Source: Crotalaria pallida (Eukaryota > Streptophyta > Magnoliopsida > Fabales > Fabaceae). From it: 64,000 nucleotides of DNA. The stretch covers positions 69,161,290 through 69,225,289 of the forward strand of contig CM075649.1 of NCBI GenBank assembly GCA_037953625.1, written 5' to 3'. Made by a program: the position numbers and the translations under genes. The notes beneath the pieces were generated by a model. That model did not search any database, had not been told where the DNA came from, and saw only the letters and a program-made list of their open reading frames with translations. The first letter of the stretch is position 1. Each line of letters opens with the position of its first letter. Below are positions 1 through 14,044 of this stretch, piece after piece.

Positions 1-3000
1 ATTCTAAAGGCTTAGAATTGTCTAGGAATGTGTATTAGGACTATAAGAACCATTAGAATGATCCTAAACAATACTTGAGTCCTCAAGGGACGTAGAGGGT
101 GTAGCATGAGTCCTTGGAGGTTTTAACAAGTGTATAATGGTTAAGAGAGTATTCTAAAGGCTTAGAATGGTCTAGGAATGTGTATTAGGAGTTATAAGAA
201 CCATTAGAATGATCCTAAACATTGCTCGGTACCCCAAGTGACGTAGAGGGTGTAGCACGAGTCCTTGGATGTTCTAACAAGTGTAGAATGGTTAAGAGAG
301 TATTCTAAAGGCTTAGAATCGTCTAGGAATGTGTCTCAGGACTTATAAGAACCATTAGAATGATCCTAAACATTGCTCGGTACCCCAAGTGACGTAGAGG
401 GTGTAACACGAGTCCTTGGAGTTTCTAACATGTGTAGAATGGTTATGAGAGTATTCTAAAGGCTTAGAATGGTCTAGGAATGTGTATTAGGAGTTATAAG
501 AACCATTAGAATGATCCTAAACAATGCTTGAGTCCCCAAGGGACGTAGAGGGTCTAGCATGTGTCCTTGGAGGTTCTAACAAGTGTAGAATGGTTAAGAG
601 AGTATTCTAAAGGCTTAGAATGGTCTAGGAAGGTGTATTAGGACTTATAAAAACCATTAGAATGATCCTAAACATTGCTTGGTACACTAAGGGACGTAGA
701 GGGTGTAGCACCAGTCCTTGGATGTTCTAACAAGTGTAGAATGGTTAAGAGAGTATTCTAAAGGATTAGAATGGTCTAGGAATGTGTATTAGGACTTATA
801 AGAACCATTAGAATGATCCTAAACAATACTTGAGTCCTCAAGGGACGTAGAGGGTGTAGCATGAGTCCTTGGAGGTTTTAACAAGTGTATAATGGTTAAG
901 AGAGTATTCTAAAGGCTTAGAATGGTCGAGGAATATGTATTAGGACTTATAAGAACCATTAGAATGATCCTAAACATTGCTCGGTACCCCAAGGGACGTA
1001 GAGGGTGTAGCACGAGCCCTTTGAGGTTCTAACAAGTGTAGAATGGTTAAGAGAGTATTCTAAAGGCTTAGAATTGTCTAGGAATGTGTATTAGGACTTA
1101 TAAGAACCATTAGAATGATCCTAAACAATACTTGAGTCCTCAAGGGACGTAGAGGGTGTAGCATGAGTCGTTGGAGGTTTTAACAAGTGTATAATGGTTA
1201 AGAGAGTATTCTAAAGGCTTAGAATGTTCTAGGAATATGTATTTGGACTTATAAGAACCATTAGAATGATCCTAAACAATACTTGAGTCCTCAAGGGACG
1301 TAGAGGGTGTAGCACGAGTCCTTGGATGTTCTAACAAGTGTATAATGGTTAAGAGAGTATTTTAAAGGCTTAGAATGGTCTAGGAATGTGTATTAGGAGT
1401 TATAAGAACCATTAGAATGATCCTAAACATTGCTCGGTACCCCAAGTGACGTAGAGGGTGTAGCACGAGTCCTTGGAGGTTCTAACAAGTGTAGAATGGT
1501 TAAGAGAGTATTCTAAAGGCTTAGAATTGTCTAGGAATGTGTATTAGGACTTATAAGAACCATTAGAATGATCCTAAACAATACTTGAGTCCTCAAGGGA
1601 CGTAGAGGGTGTAGCATGAGTCCTTGGAGGTTTTAACAAGTGTATAATGGTTAAGAGAGTATTCTAAAGGCTTAGAATGGTCTAGGAATGTGTATTAGGA
1701 GTTATAAGAACCATTAGAATGATCCTAAACATTGCTCGGTACCCCAAGTGACGTAGAGGGTGTAGCACGAGTCCTTGGAGGTTCTAACAAGTGTAGAATG
1801 GTTAAGAGAGTATTCTAAAGGCCTAGAATGGTCTAGGAATATGTATTTGGACTTATAAGAATCATTAGAATGATCCTAAACAATGCTTAAGTCCCCAAGG
1901 GACGTAGAGGGTGTAGCATGAGTCCTTGGAGTTTCTAACAAGTGTAGACTGGTTAAGAGAGTATTCTAAAGGCTTAGAATGGTCTAGGAAGGTGTATTAA
2001 AACTTATAAGAACCATTAGAATGATCCTAAACATTGCTAGGTACACCAAGGGACGTAGAGGGTGTAGCACGAGTCCTTGGAGGTTCTACAAGTTTATAAT
2101 GGTTAAGAGAGTATTCAAAAGGCTTAGAATGGTCTAGGAATGTGTATTAGGACTTATAAGAACCATTCGAATGATCCTAAACAATGCTTGAGTCCCCAAG
2201 GGACGTAGAGGGTGTAGCATGTGTCCTTGGAGGTTCTAACAAGTGTAGAATGGTTAAGAGAGTATTCTAAAGGCTTAGAATGGTCTAGGAAGGTGTATTA
2301 GGACTTATAAAAACCATTAGAATGATCCTAAACATTGCTTGGTACACCAAGGGACGTAGAGGGTGTAGCTCGAGTCCTTGGATGTTCTAACAAGTGTAGA
2401 ATGGTTAAGAGAGTATTCTAAAGGCTTAGAATCGTCTAGGAATGTGTCTCAGGACTTATAAGAACCATTAGAATGATCCTAAACATTGCTCGGTACCCCA
2501 AGTGACGTAGAGGGTGTAACACGAGTCCTTGGAGTTTCTAACAAGTGTAGAATGGTTAAGAGAGTATTCTAAAGGCTTAGAATGGTCTAGGAATGTGTAT
2601 TAGGAGTTATAAGAACCATTAGAATGATCCTAAACAATGCTTGAGTCCCCAAGGGACGTAGAAGGTGTAGCATGTGTCCTTGGAGGTTCTAACAAGTGTA
2701 GAATGGTTAAGAGAGTATTCTAAAGGCTTAGAATGGTCTAGGAAGGTGTATTAGGACTTATAAAAACCATTAGAATGATCCTAAACATTGCTTGGTACAC
2801 TAAGGGACGTAGAGGGTGTAGCACGAGTCCTTGGATGTTCTAACAAGTGTAGAATGGTTAAGAGAGTATTCTAAAGGATTAGAATGGTCTAGGAATGTGT
2901 ATTAGGACTTATAAGAACCATTAGAATGATCCTAAACAATACTTGAGTCCTCAAGGGACGTAGAGGGTGTAGCATGAGTCCTTGGAGGTTTTAACAAGTG

Positions 3001-4225
3001 TATAATGGTTAAGAGAGTATTCTAATGGCTTAGAATGGTCGAGGAATATGTATTAGGACTTATAAGAACCATTAGAATGATCCTAAACATTGCTCGGTAC
3101 CCCAAGGGACGTAGAGGGTGTAGCACGAGTCCTTGGAGGTTCTAACAAGTGTAGAATGGTTAAGAGAGTATTCTAAAGGCTTAGAATTGTCTAGGAATGT
3201 GTATTAGGACTTATAAGAACCATTAGAATGATCCTAAACAATACTTGAGTCCTCAAGGGACGTAGAGGGTGTAGCATGAGTCCTTGGAGGTTTTAACAAG
3301 TGTATAATGGTTAAGAGAGTATTCTAAAGGCTTAGAATGGTCTAGGAATGTGTATTAGGACTTATAAGAACCATTAGAATGATCCTAAAAATTGCTCGGT
3401 ACCCCAAGTGACGTAGAGGGTGTAGCACGAGTCCTTGGAGGTTCTAACAAGTGTAGAATGGTTAAGAGAGTATTCTAAAGGCTTAGAATGTTCTAGGAAT
3501 ATGTATTTGGACTTATAAGAACCATTAGAATGATCCTAAACAATACTTGAGTCCTCAAGGGACGTAGAGGGTGTAGCACGAGTCCTTGGATGTTCTAACA
3601 AGTGTATAATGGTTAAGAGAGTATTCTAAAGGCTTAGAATGGTCTAGGAATGTGTATTAGGAGTTATAAGAACCATTAGAATGATCCTAAACATTGCTCG
3701 GTACCCCAAGTGACGTAGAGGGTGTAGCACGAGTCCTTGGAGGTTCTAACAAGTGTAGAATGGTTAAGAGAGTATTCTAAAGGCTTAGAATCTAGGAATG
3801 TGTATTAGGACTTATAAGAACCATTAGAATGATCCTAAGCAATACTTGAGTCCTCAAGGGACGTAGAGGGTGTAGCACGAGTCCTTGGATGTTCTAACAA
3901 GTGTATAATGGTTAAGAGAGTATTCTAAAGGCTTAGAATGGTCTAGGAATGTGTATTAGGAGTTATAAGAACCATTAGAATGATCCTAAACATTGCTCGG
4001 TACCCCAAGTGACGTAGAGGGTGTAGCACGAGTCCTTGGAGGTTCTAACAAGTGTAGAATGGTTAAGAGAGTATTCTAAAGGCTATGAATGGTCTAGGAA
4101 TATGTATTTGGACTTATAAGAACCATTAGAATGATCCTAAACAATGCTTGAGTCCCCAAGGGACATAGAGCGTGTAGCATGAGTCCTTGGAGGTTCTAAC
4201 AAGTGTAGAATGGTTAAGAGAGTAT
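1..4225 (+). repeat. Left block: 10-mer and 14/15-mer segmental copies
   Basis: Bases 1-301 reappear at 1510-1811 (offset 1,509, ten monomers less one base). A longer segment from 302 reappears from 2415 (offset 2,113, fourteen monomers). It shares rare marks in the same order: gaatcgtctagg with tgtctcagg, ttataaaaacc, ggtacactaag, aaaggattag, and ggtcgagg. After about 3322 the second copy has one extra monomer, so the offset becomes 2,265 (1208 against 3473). The region is a mixture of A, B and D monomers, with C a minority. The gagttataag variant is confined to it. Confidence 0.8.
151..301 (+). repeat. Example monomer, family B (ctcggtaccccaag core)
   Basis: This is a 151-bp monomer of family B, with core ctcggtaccccaag followed by tgacgtagaggg. 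The core contains ggtacc, a KpnI/Acc65I recognition site that B and most E monomers have and A, C and D lack. B monomers usually carry tgtgtattagg and gtagcacgag. They occur across the whole window and are typically followed by a C monomer. This particular copy has gagttataag in place of gacttataag, a variant limited to the first 4 kb. Confidence 0.85.
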
Positions 4226-4349
4226 TCTAAAGGCTTAGGATCTAGGAATGTGTATTAGGACTTATAAGAACATTAGAATGATCCTAAACAGTGCTTGGTA
4301 CACCAAGGGACGTAGAGGGTGTAGCACGAGTCCTTGGATGTTCTAACAA

Positions 4350-7300
4350 GTATGGAATGGTTAAGAGAGTATTCTAAAGGCTTAGAATGGTCTAGGAATG
4401 TTTATTAGGACTTATAAGAACCATTAGAATGATCCTAAACAGTACTTGAGTCCTCAAGGGACATAGAGGGTGTAGCACGAGTCCTTGGAGGTTTTAACAA
4501 GTGTATAATGGTTAAGAGAGTATTCCAAACGCTTAGAATGGTCTAGGAATATGTATTTGGACTTATATGAACCATTAGAATGATCCTAAACAATGCTCTA
4601 GTCCCCATGGGACGTAGAGGGTGTAGCATGAGTCCTTGGAGGTTCTAACAAGTGTAGAATGGTTAAGAGAGTATTCTAAAGGCTTAGAATGGTCTAGGAA
4701 TGTGTATTAGGACTTATAAGAACCATTAGAATGATCCTAAACATTGCTTGGTACACCAAGGGATGTAGAGGGTGTAGCACGAGTCCTTGGATGTTCTAAC
4801 AAGTGTAGAATGGTTAAGAGAGTATTCTAAAGGCTTAGAAAGGTCTAGGAATGTGTATTAGGACTTATAAGAACCATTAGAATGATCCTAAACATTGCTC
4901 GGTACCCCAAGTGATCTAGAGGGTGTAGCACGAGTCCTTGGAGGTTCTAACAAGTGTAGAATGGTTAAGAGTGTATTCTAAAGGCTTAGAATGAACTAGG
5001 AATATGTATTTGGACTTATAAGAACCATTAGAATGATCCTAAACAATGCTTGAGTCCCCAAGGGAAGTAGAGCGTGTCGCACGAGTCCTTGGAGGTTCTA
5101 ACAAGTGTAGAATGGTTAAGAGAGTATTCTAAAGGCTTAGAATGGTCTAGGAATGTGTATTAGGACTTATAAGAACCATTAGAATGACCCTAAACATTGC
5201 TTGGTACCCCAAAGGACGTAGAGGGTGTAGCACGAGTCCTTGGAGGTTCTAACAAGTGTAGAATAGTTATGAGAGTATTCTAAAGGCTTAGAATGGTCTA
5301 GGAAGGTGTATTGGGACTTATAAGAACCATTAGAATGATCCTAAACATCGCTTGGTACACCAAGGGATGTAGAGGGTGTAGCACGAGTCCTTGGATGTTC
5401 TAACAAGTGAAGAATGGTTAAGAGAGTATCCTAAAGGCTTAGAATGGTCTAGGAATGTGTATTAGGACTTATAAGAACCATTAGAATGATCCTAAGCAAT
5501 ACTTGAGTCCTCAAGGGACGTAGAGGGTGTAGCATGAGTCCTTGGAGGTTTTAACAAGTGTATAATGGTTAAGAGAGTATTCTAAAGGCTTAGAATCTAG
5601 GAATGTGTATTAGGACTTATAAGAACATTAGAATGATCCTAAACAGTGCTTGGTACACCAAGGGACGTAGAGGGTGTAGCACGAGTCCTTGGATGTTCTA
5701 ACAAGTATGGAATGGTTAAGAGAGTATTCTAAAGGCTTAGAATGGTCTAGGAATGTGTATTAGGACTTATAAGAACCATTAGAATGATCCTAAACAATAC
5801 TTGAGTCCTCAAGGGACATAGAGGGTGTAGCACGAGTCCTTGGAGGTTCTAACAAGTGTAGAATGGTTAAGAGAGTATTCTAAAGGCTTAGAATGGTCTA
5901 GGAATGTTTATTAGGACTTATAAGAACCATTAGAATGATCCTAAACAGTACTTGAGTCCTCAAGGGACATAGAGGGTGTAGCACGAGTCCTTGGAGGTTT
6001 TAACAAGTGTATAATGGTTAAGAGAGTATTCTAAATGCTTAGAATGGTCTAGGAATATGTATTTGGACTTATATGAACCATTAGAATGATCCTAAACAAT
6101 GCTCTAGTCCCCATGGGACGTAGAGGGTGTAGCATGAGTCCTTGGAGGTTCTAACAAGTGTAGAATGGTTAAGAGAGTATTCTAAAGGCTTAGAATGGTC
6201 TAGGAAGGTGTATTAGGACTTATAAGAACCATTAGAATGATCCTAAACAATGCTTGGTACACCAAGGGATGTAGAGGGTGTAGCACGAGTCCTTGGATGT
6301 TCTAACAAGTGTAGAATGGTTAAGAGAGTATTCTAAAGGCTTAGAAAGGTCTAGGAATGTGTATTAGGACTTATAAGAACCATTAGAATGATCCTAAACA
6401 ATACTTGAGTCCTCAAGGGACATAGAGGGTGTAGCACGAGTCCTTGGAGGTTCTAACAAGTGTAGAATGGTTAAGAGAGTATTCTAAAGGCTTAGAATGG
6501 TCTAGGAATGTTTATTAGGACTTATAAGAACCATTAGAATGATCCTAAACAGTACTTGAGTCCTCAAGGGACATAGAGGGTGTAGCACGAGTCCTTGGAG
6601 GTTTTAACAAGTGTATAATGGTTAAGAGAGTATTCCAAACGCTTAGAATGGTCTAGGAATATGTATTTGGACTTATATGAACCATTACAATGATCCTAAA
6701 CAATGCTCTAGTCCCCATGGGACGTAGAGGGTGTAGCATGAGTCCTTGGAGGTTCTAACAAGTGTAGAATGGTTAAGAGAGTATTCTAAAGGCTTAGAAT
6801 GGTCTAGGAATGTGTATTAGGACTTATAAGAACCATTAGAATGATCCTAAACATTGCTTGGTACACCAAGGGATGTAGAGGGTGTAGCACGAGTCCTTGG
6901 ATGTTCTAACAAGTGTAGAATGGTTAAGAGAGTATTCTAAAGGCTTAGAAAGGTCTAGGAATGTGTATTAGGACTTATAAGAACCATTAGAATGATCCTA
7001 AACATTGCTCGGTACCCCAAGTGATCTAGAGGGTGTAGCACGAGTCCTTGGAGGTTCTAACAAGTGTAGAATAGTTAAGAGTGTATTCTAAAGGCTTAGA
7101 ATGAACTAGGAATATGTATTTGGACTTATAAGAACCATTAGAATGATCCTAAACAATGCTTGAGTCCCCAAGGGAAGTAGAGCGTGTCGCACGAGTCCTT
7201 GGAGGTTCTAACAAGTGTAGAATGGTTAAGAGAGTATTCTAAAGGCTTAGAATGGTCTAGGAATGTGTATTAGGACTTATAAGAACCATTAGAATGACCC

Positions 7301-7895
7301 TAAACATTGCTTGGTATCCCAAAGGACGTAGAGGGTGTAGCACGAGTCCTTGGAGGTTCTAACAAGTGTAGAATAGTTAAGAGAGTATTCTAAAGGCTTA
7401 GAATGGTCTAGGAAGGTGTATTGGGACTTATAAGAACCATTAGAATGATCCTAAACATCGCTTGGTACACCAAGGGATGTAGAGGGTGTAGCACGAGTCC
7501 TTGGATGTTCTAACAAGTGAAGAATGGTTAAGAGAGTATCCTAAAGGCTTAGAATGGTATAGGAATGTGTATTAGGACTTATAAGAACCATTAGAATGAT
7601 CCTAAGCAATACTTGAGTCCTCAAGGGACGTAGAGGGTGTAGCATGAGTCCTTGGAGGTTTTAACAAGTGTATAATGGTTAAGAGAGTATTCTAAAGGCT
7701 TAGAATCTAGGAATTTGTATTAGGACTTATAAGAACATTAGAATGATCCTAAACAGTGCTTGGTACACCAAGGGACGTAGAGGGTGTAGCACGAGTCCTT
7801 GGATGTTCTAACAAGTATGGAATGGTTAAGAGAGTATTCTAAAGGCTTAGAATGGTCTAGGAATGTGTATTAGGACTTATAATAACCATTAGAAT
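4350..7895 (+). repeat. Duplicated block with 14-mer (2,110 bp) and 10-mer (1,506 bp) offsets
   Basis: About 4350-5785 reappears at about 6460-7895, offset 2,110 bp (fourteen monomers less four bases because one copy is a 147-bp monomer). Shared marks are ttccaaacgctt (4525 and 6635), atgaactagg (4991 and 7101) and gagcgtgtcgca. Between the two copies, the run starting at 4396 is also repeated at 5902, offset 1,506 bp (ten monomers less four). The sequence was therefore copied at least twice, with different register each time. Confidence 0.8.
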
Positions 7896-9610
7896 GATCC
7901 TAAACATTGCTCGGTACCCCAAGTGACGTAGAGGGTGTAGCACGAGTCCTTGGAGGTTCTAACAAGTATAGAATGGTTAAAGAGTGTATTCTAAAGGCTT
8001 AGAATGGTCTAGGAATATGTATTTGGACTTATAAGAACCATTAGAAGGATCCTAAACAATGCTTGAGTCCCCAAGGGAAGTAGAGGGTGTAGCATGAGTG
8101 CTTGGAGGTTCTAACAAGTGTAGAATGGTTAAGAGAGTATTCTAAAGGCTTAGAAAGGTCTAGGAATGTGTATTAGGACTTATAAGAACCATTAGAATGA
8201 TCCTAAACAATACTTGAGTCCTCAAGGGACATAGAGGGTGTAGCACGAGTCCTTGGAGGTTCTAACAAGTGTAGAATGGTTAAGAGAGTATTCTAAAGGC
8301 TTAGAATGGTCTAGGAAGGTGTATTAGGACTTATAAGAAAATTAGAATGATCCTAAACAGTGCTTGGTACACCAAGGGACGTAGAGGGTGTAGCACGAGT
8401 CCTTGGATGTTCTAACAAGTATGGAATGGTTAAGAGAGTATTCTAAAGGCTTAGAATGGTCTAGGAATGTGTATTAGGACTTATAAGAACCATTAGAATG
8501 ATCCTAAACATTGCTCGGTACCCCAAGTGACGTAGAGGGTGTAGCACGAGTCCTTGGAGGTTCTAACAAGTGTAGAATGGTTAAGAGTGTATTCTAAAGG
8601 CTTAGAATGGTCTAGGAATATGTATTTGGACTTATAAGAACCATTAGAAGGATCCTAAACAATGCTTGAGTCCCCAAGGGACGTAGAGGGTGTAGCATGA
8701 GTCCTTGGAGGTTCTAACAAGTGTAGAATGGTTAAGAGAGTATTCTAAAGGCTTAGAATGGTCTAGGAAGGTGTATTAGGACTTATAAGAACCATTAGAA
8801 TGATCCTAAACATCGCTTGGTACACCAAGGGATGTAGAGGGTGTAGCACGAGTCCTTGGATGTTCTAACAAGTGAAGAATGGTTAAGAGAGTATTCTAAA
8901 GGCTTAGAATGGTCTAGGAATGTTTATTAGGACTTATAAGAACCATTAGAATGATCCTAAACAATACTTGAGTCCTCAAGGGACATAGAGGGTGTAGCAC
9001 GAGTCCTTGGAGGTTTTAAAAAGTGTATAATGGTTAAGAGAGTATTCTAAAGGCTTAGAATGGTCTAGGAATATGTATTTGGACTTATATGAACCATTAG
9101 AATGATCCTAAACAATGCTCTAGTCCCCATGGGACGTAGAGGGTGTAGCATGAGTCCTTGGAGGTTCTAACAAGTGTAGAATGGTTAAGAGAGTATTCTA
9201 AAGGCTTAGAATGGTCTAGGAATGTGTATTAGGACTTATAAGAACCATTAGAATGATCCTAAACATTGCTTGGTACACCAAGGGATGTAGAGGGTGTAGC
9301 ACGAGTCCTTGGATGTTCTAACAAGTGTAGAATGGTTAAGAGAGTATTCTAAAGGCTTAGAAAGGTCTAGGAATGTGTATTAGGATTTATAAGAACCATT
9401 AGAATGATCCTAAACAATACTTGAGTCCTCAAGGGACATAGAGGGTGTAGCACGAGTCCTTGGAGGTTTTAACAAGTGTATAATGGTTAAGAGAGTATTC
9501 TAAAGGCTTAGAATGGTCTAGGAATATGTATTTGGACTTATATGAACCATTAGAATGATCCTAAACAATGCTCTAGTCCCCATGGGACGTAGAGGGTGTA
9601 GCAGGAGTCC
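7896..9610 (+). repeat. Mixed-family stretch without a clean local higher-order period
   Basis: These roughly eleven monomers are A, B, C and D types related to those at 4.3-7.9 kb, including gtctagtccccatgg-like C variants and tgtttattagg A variants. I did not find a single tandem offset that explains the whole stretch. One monomer here is a base longer (gttaaagagtg near 7978) and one A monomer has tttaaaaagtg (near 9016). Confidence 0.6.
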
Positions 9611-10410
9611 TTGGAGGTTCTAACAAGTGTAGAATGGTTAAGAGAGTATTCTAAAGGCTTAGAATGGTCTAGGAAGGTGTATTAGGACTTATAAGAACCA
9701 TTAGAATGATCCTAAACATTGCTTGGTACACCAAGGGATGTAGAGGGTGTAGCACGAGTCCTTGGATGTTCTAACAAGTGTAGAATGGTTAAGAGAGTAT
9801 TCTAAAGGCTTAGAAAGGTCTAGGAATGTGTATTAGGACTTATAAGAACCATTAGAATGACCCTAAACATTGCTTGGTATCCCAAAGGACGTAGAGGGTG
9901 TAGCACGAGTCCTTGGAGGTTCTAACAAGTGTAGAATGGTTAAGAGAGTATTCTAAAGGCTTAGAATGGTCTAGGAAGGTGTATTAGGACTTATAAGAAC
10001 CATTAGAATGATCCTAAACATTGCTTGGTACACCAAGGGATGTAGAGGGTGTAGCACGAGTCCTTGGATGTTCTAACAAGTGTAGAATGGTTAAGAGAGT
10101 ATTCTAAAGGCTTAGAAAGGTCTAGGAATGTGTATTAGGACTTATAAGAACCATTAGAATGACCCTAAACATTGCTTGGTATCCCAAAGGACGTAGAGGG
10201 TGTAGCACGAGTCCTTGGAGGTTCTAACAAGTGTAGAATGGTTAAGAGAGTATTCTAAAGGCTTAGAATGGTCTAGGAAGGTGTATTAGGACTTATAAGA
10301 ACCATTAGAATGATCCTAAACATTGCTTGGTACACCAAGGGATGTAGAGGGTGTAGCACGAGTCCTTTGATGTTCTAACAAGTGTAGAATGGTTAAGAGA
10401 GTATTCTAAA
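9610..10410 (+). repeat. Dimer tandem (302 bp), about 2.5 copies
   Basis: A D monomer (ggaaggtg, cttggtacaccaag, ggatgtag) alternates with an E monomer (aaaggtctagg, gaccctaaac, cttggtatcccaaag). The mark ggtatccc occurs at 9876 and 10178, exactly 302 bp apart, and a third D copy follows before the pattern changes at a D monomer with cctttgatg. This is a young two-monomer expansion. Confidence 0.8.
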
Positions 10411-10419
10411 GGCTTAGAA

Positions 10420-13400
10420 TGGTCTAGGAATGTGTATTAGGACTTATAAGAACCATTAGAATGATCCTAAACATTGCTCGGTACCCCAAGTGACCTAGAG
10501 GGTGTAGCACGAGTCCTTGGAGGTTCTAACAAGTGTAGAATGGTTAAGAGTGTATTCTAAAGGCTTAGAATGGTCTAGGAATATGTATTTGGACTTATAA
10601 GAACCATTAGAATGATCCTAAACAATGCTTGAGTGCCCAAAGGAAGTAGAGCGTGTCGCACGAGTCCTTGGAGGTTCTAACAAGTATAGAATGGTTAAGA
10701 GAGTATTCTAAAGGCTTAGAATGGTCTAGGAATGTTTATTAGGACTTATAAGAACCATTAGAATGATCCTAAACAGTACTTGAGTCCTCAAGGGACATAG
10801 AGGGTGTAGCACGAGTCCTTGGAGGTTTTAACAAGTGTATAATGGTTAAGAGAGTATTCCAAACGCTTAGAATGGTCTAGGAATATGTATTTGGACTTAT
10901 ATGAACCATTAGAATGATCCTAAACAATGCTCTAGTCCCCATGGGACGTAGAGGGTGTAGAATGAGTCCTTGGAGGTTCTAACAAGTGTAGAATGGTTAA
11001 GAGAGTATTCTAAAGGCTTAGAAAGGTCTAGGAATGTGTATTAGGACTTATAAGAACCATTAGAATGATCCTAAACATTGCTCGGTACCCCAAGTGACCT
11101 AGAGGGTGTAGCACGAGTCCTTGGAGGTTCTAACAAGTGTAGAATGGTTAAGAGTGTATTCTAAAGGCTTAGAATGGTCTAGGAATATGTATTTGGACTT
11201 ATAAGAACCATTAGAATGATCCTAAACAATGCTTGAGTCCCCAAGGGAAGTAGAGCGTGTCGCACGAGTCCTTGGAGGTTCTAACAAGTGTAGAATGGTT
11301 AAGAGAGTATTCTAAAGGCTTAGAATGGTCTAGGAATGTGTATTAGGACTTATAAGAACCATTAGAATGACCCTAAACATTGCTTGGTACCCCAAAGGAC
11401 GTAGAGGGTGTAGCACGAGTCCTTGGAGGTTCTAACAAGTGTAGAATGGTTAAGAGAGTATTCTAAAGGCTTAGAATGGTCTAGGAAGGTGTATTGGGAC
11501 TTATAAGAACCATTAGAATGATCCTAAACATCGCTTGGTACACCAAGGGATGTAGAGGGTGTAGCACGAGTCCTTGGATGTTCTAACAAGTGAAGAATGG
11601 TTAAGAGAGTATTCTAAAGGCTTAGAATGGTCTAGGAATGTGTATTAGGACTTATAAGAACCATTAGAATGATCCTAAGCAATACTTGAGTCCTCAAGGG
11701 ACGTAGAGGGTGTAGCATGAGTCCTTGGAGGTTTTAACAAGTGTATAATGGTTAAGAGAGTATTCTAAAGGCTTAGAATCTAGGAATGTGTATTAGGACT
11801 TATAAGAACATTAGAATGATCCTAAACAGTGCTTGGTACACCAAGGGACGTAGAGGGTGTAGCACGAGTCCTTGGATGTTCTAACAAGTATGGAATGGTT
11901 AAGAGAGTATTCTAAAGGCTTAGAATGGTCTAGGAATGTGTATTAGGACTTATAAGAACCATTAGAATGATCCTAAACATTGCTCGGTACCCCAAGTGAC
12001 GTAGAGGGTGTAGCACGAGTCCTTGGAGGTTCTAACAAGTGTAGAATGGTTAAGAGTGTATTCTAAAGGCTTAGAATGGTCTAGGAATATGTATTTGGAC
12101 TTATAAGAACCATTAGAATGATCCTAAACAATGCTTGAGTCCCCAAAGGAAGTAGAGCGTGTCGCACGAGTCCTTGGAGGTTCTAACAAGTATAGAATGG
12201 TTAAGAGAGTATTCTAAAGGCTTAGAATGGTCTAGGAATGTTTATTAGGACTTATAAGAACCATTAGAATGATCCTAAACAGTACTTGAGTCCTCAAGGG
12301 ACATAGAGGGTGTAGCACGAGTCCTTGGAGGTTTTAACAAGTGTATAATGGTTAAGAGAGTATTCCAAACGCTTAGAATGGTCTAGGAATATGTATTTGG
12401 ACTTATATGAACCATTAGAATGATCCTAAACAATGCTCTAGTCCCCATGGGACGTAGAGGGTGTAGAATGAGTCCTTCGAGGTTCTAACAAGTGTAGAAT
12501 GGTTAAGAGAGTATTCTAAAGGCTTAGAAAGGTCTAGGAATGTGTATTAGGACTTATAAGAACCATTAGAATGATCCTAAACATTGCTCGGTACCCCAAG
12601 TGACCTAGAGGGTGTAGCACGAGTCCTTGGAGGTTCTAACAAGTGTAGAATGGTTAAGAGTGTATTCTAAAGGCTTAGAATGGTCTAGGAATATGTATTT
12701 GGACTTATAAGAACCATTAGAATGATCCTAAACAATGCTTGAGTCCCCAAGGGAAGTAGAGCGTGTCGCACGAGTCCTTGGAGGTTCTAACAAGTGTAGA
12801 ATGGTTAAGAGAGTATTCTAAAGGCTTAGAATGGTCTAGGAATGTGTATTAGGACTTATAAGAACCATTAGAATGACCCTAAACATTGCTTGGTACCCCA
12901 AAGGACGTAGAGGGTGTAGCACGAGTCCTTGGAGGTTCTAACAAGTGTAGAATGGTTAAGAGAGTATTCTAAAGGCTTAGACTGGTCTAGGAAGGTGTAT
13001 TGGGACTTATAAGAACCATTAGAATGATCCTAAACATCGCTTGGTACACCAAGGGATGTAGAGGGTGTAGCACGAGTCCTTGGATGTTCTAACAAGTGAA
13101 GAATGGTTAAGAGAGTATTCTAAAGGCTTAGAATGGTCTAGGAATGTGTATTAGGACTTATAAGAACCATTAGAATGATCCTAAGCAATACTTGAGTCCT
13201 CAAGGGACGTAGAGGGTGTAGCATGAGTCCTTGGAGGTTTTAACAAGTGTATAATGGTTAAGAGAGTATTCTAAAGGCTTAGAATCTAGGAATGTGTATT
13301 AGGACTTATAAGAACATTAGAATGATCCTAAACAGTGCTTGGTACACCAAGGGACGTAGAGGGTGTAGCACGAGTCCTTGGATGTTCTAACAAGTATGGA

Positions 13401-13615
13401 ATGGTTAAGAGAGTATTCTAAAGGCTTAGAATGGTCTAGGAATGTGTATTAGGACTTATAAGAACCATTAGAATGATCCTAAACATTGCTCGGTACCCCA
13501 AGTGACGTAGAGGGTGTAGCACGAGTCCTTGGAGGTTCTAACAAGTGTAGAATGGTTAAGAGTGTATTCTAAAGGCTTAGAATGGTCTAGGAATATGTAT
13601 TTGGACTTATAAGAA
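10420..13615 (+). repeat. 10-mer higher-order repeat, 1,506 bp, two copies
   Basis: About 10420-11925 is repeated at about 11926-13611. Rare marks fall at the same offset of 1,506 bp: ttccaaacgctt at 10861 and 12367, and cccaaaggaagtagagcg near 10636 and 12142. The period equals ten monomers less four bases, explained by one 147-bp monomer per copy (cttagaatctagg near 11777 and 13283). Only scattered single-base differences separate the copies, for example gacctag against gacgtag in the first B monomer. The pattern breaks at 13624, where gaaggatcc and aagcttgggtcc replace the expected sequence. Confidence 0.85.
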
Positions 13616-14044
13616 CCATTAGAAGGATCCTAAACAAAGCTTGGGTCCCCAAGGGAAGTAGAGCGTGTCGCACGAGTCCTTGGAGGTTCTAACAAGTGTA
13701 GAATGGTTAAGAGAGTATTCTAAAGGCTTAGAATGGTCTAGGAATGTGTATTAGGACTTATAAGAACCATTAGAATGATCCTAAACATTGCTTGGTACAC
13801 CAAGGGATGTAGAGGGTGTAGCACGAGTCCTTGGATGTTCTAACAAGTGTAGAATGGTTAAGAGAGTATTCTAAAGGCTTAGAAAGGTCTAGGAATGTGT
13901 ATTAGGACTTATAAGAACCATTAGAATGATCCTAAACAATACTTGAGTCCTCAAGGGACATAGAGGGTGTAGCACGAGTCCTTGGAGGTTCTAACAAGTG
14001 TAGAATGGTTAAGAGAGTATTCTAAAGGCTTAGAATGGTCTAGG

